Shown here: one piece after another, positions 59,462-64,000 of the stretch
Numbering within the stretch: the first letter of the stretch is position 1
Layout: each line of letters begins with the position of its first letter
Origin: NIOZ-UU13 sp964417935
Lineage (GTDB): Bacteria; Planctomycetota; Phycisphaerae; Sedimentisphaerales; Anaerobacaceae
Length of the DNA stretch: 64,000 nucleotides
Assembly: GCA_964417935.1 (NCBI GenBank)
Contig: CAYQKF010000007.1
Location: 13,856-77,855, forward strand
Direction of reading: 5' to 3'
Notes under the pieces: generated by a model
What the model saw: the letters and a program-made list of their open reading frames with translations, nothing else
Databases searched by the model: none
What the model was told of the DNA's origin: nothing
Made by a program: the position numbers and the translations under genes

Positions 59462-61557
59462 TTCTCTATACTCATCCTGGCATCAACCGCAATCGGAGTT
59501 GTGCCTTCAGGGCCAACAACATACGGGTTTATATCCAACTCCTGAATTTGAGGAAATTCCGTAACTAATTGTGAAAGTCTTTGTAATCCTTCGGCTATTG
59601 CTTCTATGTCCACACCCTCCTCGCCGCGTACCCCTTTGAGAATCTGGTACGTTTTTGTATTAATGAGCATTTGCTTTGCCTCTTCAGCCGTCAGCGGCGC
59701 CAGGTAAAAGGACACATCCTTAAGGACCTCTACCATTATCCCTCCCATTCCGAACATCATCAAAGGACCAAAATGCGGGTCACGATTCATTCCGAGAATA
59801 ACCTCTTTCCCGCTCTTGCACATCTCCTGCACAAGAACACCAAGTATATTAGCTTCTGGGCGTTTTTTGGGTATTCGATACATCATCAGGTCGAAAGCAT
59901 CCTTAACTTCCTGCTCGTTTTCCAGACCAATCCTCACTCCCCCAACATCCGATTTATGCAATATGTCAGGGGACCAAATCTTTAATACGACCGGGAATCC
60001 TAATTGTTTGGCAATGTTCGCCGCCTGCTCGGCTGAGGTTGCGATGGAACCCCTCGGAGTTACAAAGCCGTATGCTTCGAGTATTTCCTTTGATTCGGTC
60101 TCACCAATATCGTTTATTTTCTGCCTCTGGTGCCTTTCGATAATGCCTTCTACCTTGCGACGATTTACCGGAAACAGCTTTACTACCCGCTTCGGTCTTG
60201 ACCGCCACCTGACATAGTTAACCATTCCTTTGATTGCCGCAACGGCACTGTCGGTGGCGTCATACTGGGGAATTTTCCCTTCTCGCAAAATTCTTACTCC
60301 CTCCGCCACCTTTTTTGCCCCAAGAAAAGATGTAAGAATCGGCTTTAGGGGCTTTTGACGGGATATATTGACGATTACTTCGGCAGTAGCCGCAGCTTCA
60401 GTCATTGCCTGCGGGGTCAGCAATACCAGAACTATATCCACGTTGGGATCATCGAGAACAACATTCAACGCAAACTCGTATCGGTCAGCCAGGGCATCTC
60501 CCAAAACGTCTATAGGATTATATAAATTAGCGGCCTGCGGCAGTTCAGATTCCAATTTGCGAACCGTCTCGTCATTCAGCTTCGCAAAGGTAAGTCCTCT
60601 TTGTTCGATAGAGTCTGCCGCCATTATTCCGGGCCCACCAGCATTGGTGATAACAGCAACGCGCGGCCCTGCCGGAAGCGGCTGATTGGCAAATGCCTGT
60701 GCATAGTCAAACTGCTGCTTAATCGAATCGCAGCGAATGATTCCGGCACGTTCAAACGCGGACTCATAGGCTGTCTCGCTGCCGGCAAGACTTCCGGTAT
60801 GAGAGGAGGCCGCCTTTGCACCGGCCTGCGTCCCGCCGGATTTTATCAGAAGGATAGGCTTTATATGGGAAATCTGCTCTGCCTGCCTTACGAAGGCATC
60901 GCCATCGGTGATACTTTCGAGATACCCGGCTATAACCTTTGTGTCTTTATCACTGGAGAGGTCTTTTATTACGTCCAGCTCACCCACATCCGCCTTGTTG
61001 CCTATGCTGATAAGTTTGCTGAATCCAATGCCACTGGCGTTAGCAATATCAAAAATAGCCGCGAGCAGAGCCCCTGATTGCGAAAGATATGCTATGCTGC
61101 CGGCCGCGGGAAGATCGCCTCCGAAGCTGGCATTTAGCTTGTTCGCCGGTACTATCACTCCAAGGCAGTTCGGGCCAATGACCCTGATGCCAGCTTGTCT
61201 TGCTGTTTGACTAACCTGTTCCTCAAGCTCTCTTCCCTCTTTGCCGACCTCTTTAAACCCGGCGGTAATAATAATGACCGCCCTTGTCCCAACCTTTGCG
61301 CACTGCTGCATAATCGCCGGCACAATCTTCGCCGGAACGACAATAATCACCAATTCGGGCACTTTTTTGATTGATTTGAGGTCCGGATAGCACTTCAAAC
61401 CTTCAATTGTATCGGCCTGAGGATTAACCGGATATATTTCACCCTTATATCCGGCCCCCATCATATTGGCTAAGATTTCGTACCCAACCTTAGTTTTCTG
61501 GCGGGACGCCCCAACAATAGCAACAGATTTAGGATTAAAAAAACTTTCAAGACCCAT
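59458..61557 (-). CDS. acd: Acetate-CoA ligase (ADP-forming), alpha-beta fusion
   Basis: The frame is open to 61569; ATG 61557 gives the conserved start LESFFNPKSVAIVGAS and 699 residues. The alpha half (1-460) has the CoA-binding Rossmann fold, GPNCLGVI and the phosphohistidine site SSHTGSLAGSE. The beta half (470-699) is an ATP-grasp domain (FPVVLKIWSPDILHKSDVGG, GMGGIMVEVLKDV). It converts acetyl-CoA, ADP and phosphate to acetate, ATP and CoA in one step, conserving energy. It heads the two-gene operon with the hydrolase-GNAT fusion. Confidence 0.92.
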   Translation of the reverse strand: MGLESFFNPKSVAIVGASRQKTKVGYEILANMMGAGYKGEIYPVNPQADTIEGLKCYPDLKSIKKVPELVIIVVPAKIVPAIMQQCAKVGTRAVIIITAGFKEVGKEGRELEEQVSQTARQAGIRVIGPNCLGVIVPANKLNASFGGDLPAAGSIAYLSQSGALLAAIFDIANASGIGFSKLISIGNKADVGELDVIKDLSSDKDTKVIAGYLESITDGDAFVRQAEQISHIKPILLIKSGGTQAGAKAASSHTGSLAGSETAYESAFERAGIIRCDSIKQQFDYAQAFANQPLPAGPRVAVITNAGGPGIMAADSIEQRGLTFAKLNDETVRKLESELPQAANLYNPIDVLGDALADRYEFALNVVLDDPNVDIVLVLLTPQAMTEAAATAEVIVNISRQKPLKPILTSFLGAKKVAEGVRILREGKIPQYDATDSAVAAIKGMVNYVRWRSRPKRVVKLFPVNRRKVEGIIERHQRQKINDIGETESKEILEAYGFVTPRGSIATSAEQAANIAKQLGFPVVLKIWSPDILHKSDVGGVRIGLENEQEVKDAFDLMMYRIPKKRPEANILGVLVQEMCKSGKEVILGMNRDPHFGPLMMFGMGGIMVEVLKDVSFYLAPLTAEEAKQMLINTKTYQILKGVRGEEGVDIEAIAEGLQRLSQLVTEFPQIQELDINPYVVGPEGTTPIAVDARMSIEK

Positions 61558-61790
61558 ACAGACAAACATCCTTACTGAACTAAAAGCGCTTTAAAAACCA
61601 AAGTATTCTATACTATAATGCGTCCTATTGCAAAGCTCTCTATCATTCATTTAGTCTGCACGGGATTTTTTATCAATTTACCCCCAAACGAGAATCGCGG
61701 CAAATTCAGCGAAAAGTAATTACAAAAACAGAGCACTCAATCTCTTCTTATCCATTTCATAAAAATAGATGTACGAAAACACCAAACAAT

Positions 61791-62060
61791 TTATTCCTTT
61801 ACGTCCATCCACTTAAGGTGTGGCTGCTCGTCTTCATCGACTACAGTTGCTTGCCATAAATCCAGCGGTATGTTTGGCGTACAGCCATGCATAACCAGGA
61901 AGCGATCATCCATATGGTCGTCCAGCTTGATAAAGATATGATGGCCCGGGGCTGAGGGAAGCAGTGAGTGGGCCGCATTTGCTATCTGCTTCAGTCTCCA
62001 GACGTCTAAGTTTATGGTCTCTTCACCAAAGAAGATTGTGGGTTTTGATGGTAACAACAC
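61791..62060 (-). CDS. Small uncharacterised protein
   Basis: The 89-residue protein starts at GTG 62060, seven bases after AAAGGAG (complement at 62068-62074). It is soluble with FFGEETINLDVWRLKQI, GHHIFIKLDDHMDD and LWQATVVDEDEQPH. No family recognised. It is alone in its unit, between the exporter and the ligase operon. Confidence 0.6.
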   Translation of the reverse strand: MLLPSKPTIFFGEETINLDVWRLKQIANAAHSLLPSAPGHHIFIKLDDHMDDRFLVMHGCTPNIPLDLWQATVVDEDEQPHLKWMDVKE

Positions 62061-62114
62061 GTTTTGGCTCCTTTCAATTCAAGGACCTTTACAATAGATT
62101 CAGATTCTTCAAGC

Positions 62115-62954
62115 TCACACTATTGTTTTTACAATTGTTAATATACCTAAAGCTATTGTAAGTATGGCGATAGCCAACTTCAGTTTCTTCGTGCTTATAA
62201 TTTTCACGCTTTTGGCAGAAAAAGGCACCGATAAAACAGCTCCAATAACGATATAAGGCGCAAGGCCCCAGTTAACAGGATTGGTACTAACAAGAGCATA
62301 CGCAATGACCCCTACTAAACATGTTAAACCTTCCGCTAAAGATGTAATCCCGACAGCACTTTTGCCCTGGACTCCCGAGAGAATTTGGCCGCTTGTCACA
62401 ATAGGGCCATAACCCCCACCACTCATACCTTTGTTGAAGGACGCAAGAAGACCTAAACCAAAAATCTTTTTTGGAGAAAACCTAAAATTCTTATTATGGA
62501 GAATAAGAATAACTAAGCCCATCGAGAGGACGAGAATACCAATATATAACTTAAGCCAGAATTTCGGAATGTTAATGGCTGTAAAAACAGCTGCTATTGT
62601 GCCTATAATGCTGCAACTCGCCAGAAGTAGGACGATCTTCGAGTGAAAGGAAAGAGTATTTCGTAAACCATGAAAAAAACCACCGGTGTTTATCATGCCT
62701 TTAATTTTAGATAAATTCGTGGTCTTAGGTTTGAAGTCGACATTTCCTTCGAAGTGATGAAAAATACCTGCCAGCACTCCACTGATTAGCTCGGACAGCA
62801 AAACTGCCGGCACAATTTGCATCGGTGAAAAACCAAAAAGCAAAAGACCAGGCGTAAGAGTCGTCCCATATCCCATTCCCAGTGTCGAGTCAACATATTC
62901 GCAAATAAATGCACCAATAACCATCACAACAATAAACCACAATGCTAATTCCAT
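62115..62954 (-). CDS. TauE/SafE-family membrane permease
   Basis: The 279-residue protein follows AGGAGG and has about eight hydrophobic helices with the family repeat (GYGTTLTPGLLLFGFSP, SFNKGMSGGGYGPIVTSG, GKSAVGITSLAEGLTC). TauE/SafE proteins move sulfite, sulfoacetate or other organic anions across the inner membrane. The cargo here is unknown. An Rrf2 regulator is encoded 54 bases upstream in the same direction, so both probably share one promoter. Confidence 0.88.
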   Translation of the reverse strand: MELALWFIVVMVIGAFICEYVDSTLGMGYGTTLTPGLLLFGFSPMQIVPAVLLSELISGVLAGIFHHFEGNVDFKPKTTNLSKIKGMINTGGFFHGLRNTLSFHSKIVLLLASCSIIGTIAAVFTAINIPKFWLKLYIGILVLSMGLVILILHNKNFRFSPKKIFGLGLLASFNKGMSGGGYGPIVTSGQILSGVQGKSAVGITSLAEGLTCLVGVIAYALVSTNPVNWGLAPYIVIGAVLSVPFSAKSVKIISTKKLKLAIAILTIALGILTIVKTIV

Positions 62955-63008
62955 CTCACAACCTCCTAAATGAAAAATTACTTTGTAAGTATCTTGTATT
63001 GCAAATTC

Positions 63009-63410
63009 TTAAATGAGATCGGATAGTTTTAATGCCTCGAGTCTTTCAGAAATAAAATCACGTATTTCCCAAAAAATCTTCATAAGTTTCTTTTCTTTTG
63101 ACAAAGGTGTGTCAGAGAAAAAGTATTTGCTCACTGACGCCGTAGCCGCCAGAGCACCATCCATTAATCTGATTATCTCTGCCACATTTATTTGAGACGC
63201 CGGTTTAGCTAACTTGTAGCCGCCACTGGCACCTCTTTTGGTCTTTATGTACTGATTTTGCCTTAGGATTGAGAATAAAAGCTCCAGGTACTTCTTGGGA
63301 ACATCGCATTTTGAGCAAATCTCTTCTATCTTGATGAAACCTTTCTGCTCGTTACGCGCAATGTAGATAAGTGCCAGTATCGAATATTCACTTTTTGTCG
63401 TTAGCTTCAT
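63009..63410 (-). CDS. Rrf2-family transcriptional regulator without cluster cysteines
   Basis: ATG 63410 after AGAGG gives 133 residues. The winged helix shows KLTTKSEYSILALIYIAR, KKYLELLFSILRQNQYI and the wing RGASGGYKLAKP, as in IscR/NsrR/CymR. The loop that binds [Fe-S] in IscR and NsrR has no cysteine here (ALAATASVSKYFF), so it should sense something else, as CymR does, or be a CysK-type partner regulator. Control of sulfur-compound export by the neighbouring TauE/SafE protein is a plausible role. Confidence 0.85.
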   Translation of the reverse strand: MKLTTKSEYSILALIYIARNEQKGFIKIEEICSKCDVPKKYLELLFSILRQNQYIKTKRGASGGYKLAKPASQINVAEIIRLMDGALAATASVSKYFFSDTPLSKEKKLMKIFWEIRDFISERLEALKLSDLI

Positions 63411-63430
63411 CAAAACCTCTCTTTCTGTAG

Positions 63431-63472
63431 TTTGTCTATAGACATTATAGACAAATACAACACTTCTGTCAA
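63431..63472 (-). promoter_or_regulatory. Promoter overlapped by a palindromic operator (Rrf2 gene)
   Basis: On the minus strand TTGACA (63472-63467) and TATAAT (63449-63444) are separated by exactly 17 bases. A perfect inverted repeat, TTTGTCTATA (63431-63440) and TATAGACAAA (63446-63455) with five bases between, covers the -10 element. A regulator bound there would block transcription, consistent with autoregulation by the Rrf2 protein. Confidence 0.7.
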
Positions 63473-63479
63473 GACAAAA

Positions 63480-63842
63480 TTTAATTTTGGGTCATTTTCT
63501 TTTTACTCAAACCGATCAATTCTTCGTCTAAATATGCTCAGGAACGTCAGAAATCGGAGCTTTGCAAAAGTTTGAGCCAAAAACAGAACATTTTTTTAAA
63601 TTTAATGCAACCTCATTACCAAAAACAGAGTTACACAAAAAACTGGCCTAAAAACGGTCAGTTTGAGCTTTTTAAAGGCAAATCTTGTTAGGCAAACTTT
63701 TCCGAGAGGTAAGAGAAGACATGACTTAGGATAAGTTTATAATGAAAACCTACCCTGTGTTGGCTCGTAGAATTTAGAAAGCCAAGTGCCTCTGCGTAAA
63801 GTGGCCTTAGCCACCTAAGCTTTTAGCATTTGTACCCTCAGT
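63480..63842. other. AT-rich intergenic region without a clear gene
   Basis: No supported gene is seen in these 360 bases. A hairpin, ACTGGCC/GGTCAGT with a 7-base loop at about 63639-63663, is followed by a T-rich stretch and could be a terminator. Upstream signals of the Rrf2 promoter lie at the left edge. Confidence 0.4.
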
Positions 63843-64000
63843 TTATTTTTCCTCTTTTTGAAACGATCGCAAAGGCTTTAGTAAAATCGGCCTGGCAGCA
63901 CCTATACTTGGCTTTCTACTCTCTTTCAAGGTCGGCAATTTTTTAAAGATGTTCTCAACAGCCAGCCTTAATTCATTTGGGTCAAAGGACATCAGGTGAT
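63843..64000 (-). CDS. C-terminal part of an unknown protein
   Basis: On the minus strand an open frame enters from the window edge and ends at the TAA at 63843-63845. The visible part contains MSFDPNELRLAVENIFKKLP then a basic tail KPLRSFQKEEK. ATG 63992 lies in frame, but no ribosome-binding site precedes it, so the gene probably continues upstream, outside the window. Confidence 0.45.
   Translation of the reverse strand, partial: HLMSFDPNELRLAVENIFKKLPTLKESRKPSIGAARPILLKPLRSFQKEEK

Noticed and set aside
1..64000. CRISPR arrays, tRNA or rRNA genes, complete insertion sequences
   Set aside because: No regularly spaced direct repeats, cloverleaf-like sequences, rRNA landmarks or transposase genes were seen.

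Overview
The window comes from an anaerobic bacterium that most resembles a Planctomycetota (Phycisphaerae / Sedimentisphaerales-like) genome. The clues are a secreted protein with planctomycete-style dockerin-like repeats ending in HWL, a prepilin-type protein of the planctomycete pseudopilin kind, a DksA-like protein without a complete zinc finger, and many dispersed palindromic intergenic repeats. The assignment is inferred from gene style; no rRNA is present.

Layout. 1-4.9 kb: housekeeping genes (ABC ATPase tail, DksA-like, YacG, membrane protein, large CapD/WbpM-type nucleotide-sugar dehydratase, small lipoprotein). 5.3-11.9 kb: a sensory operon with a V4R-PAS-PAS histidine kinase, a receiver protein, a receiver-PAS protein and a 4xCBS-PAS-GAF histidine kinase. 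12.3-18 kb: a molybdenum/tungsten-flavoured block (ModE-like wHTH, a triple-domain NTPase/MobB-like/MobA fusion, DUF3786) mixed with a pseudopilin, a dockerin-like protein and a membrane protein.

18-43 kb is the core: a nearly continuous plus-strand Wood-Ljungdahl locus. It begins with a CooC-type ATPase, a CooF-like ferredoxin, a thioredoxin-like [2Fe-2S] protein, a PAS protein, a SpoIIE phosphatase, and NuoE-, NuoF- and NuoG-N/HoxU-like subunits, and runs directly into CODH (cooS), acetyl-CoA synthase (acsB), acsC, acsV, cooC, acsD, acsE, fhs, folD, a cytoplasmic [NiFe] hydrogenase (small and large subunits, maturation protease), metV and metF. The carbonyl branch and most of the methyl branch are here. 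Formate dehydrogenase and a separate cyclohydrolase are not, although FolD can supply cyclohydrolase activity. The arrangement suggests that CODH exchanges electrons with NAD(P)H and that H2 oxidation is linked to methylene-THF reduction; neither coupling is proven by sequence.

43-49 kb (minus strand): a three-gene heavy-metal-type RND efflux operon. 49-53 kb: a porin-like protein, AMP-forming acetyl-CoA synthetase, and an AcuC/HDAC-like deacetylase. 53.2-57.5 kb: an AT-richer island with two DUF2294 genes, YjbQ, a hexulose-phosphate-synthase/RraA fusion, a second FolD and a ferredoxin, probably acquired horizontally. 57.6-61.6 kb (minus): an acetyl-CoA hydrolase/transferase fused to a GNAT domain, and an ADP-forming acetate-CoA ligase. 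61.8-64 kb (minus): a small protein, a TauE/SafE exporter, an Rrf2 regulator with a clear promoter-operator, and a partial gene.

Together these genes describe acetyl-CoA-centred C1 metabolism (acetogenesis or its reversal) with several routes between acetyl-CoA and acetate. Several dispersed palindromic repeat families lie between genes, and some small palindromes sit in frame inside coding sequences.
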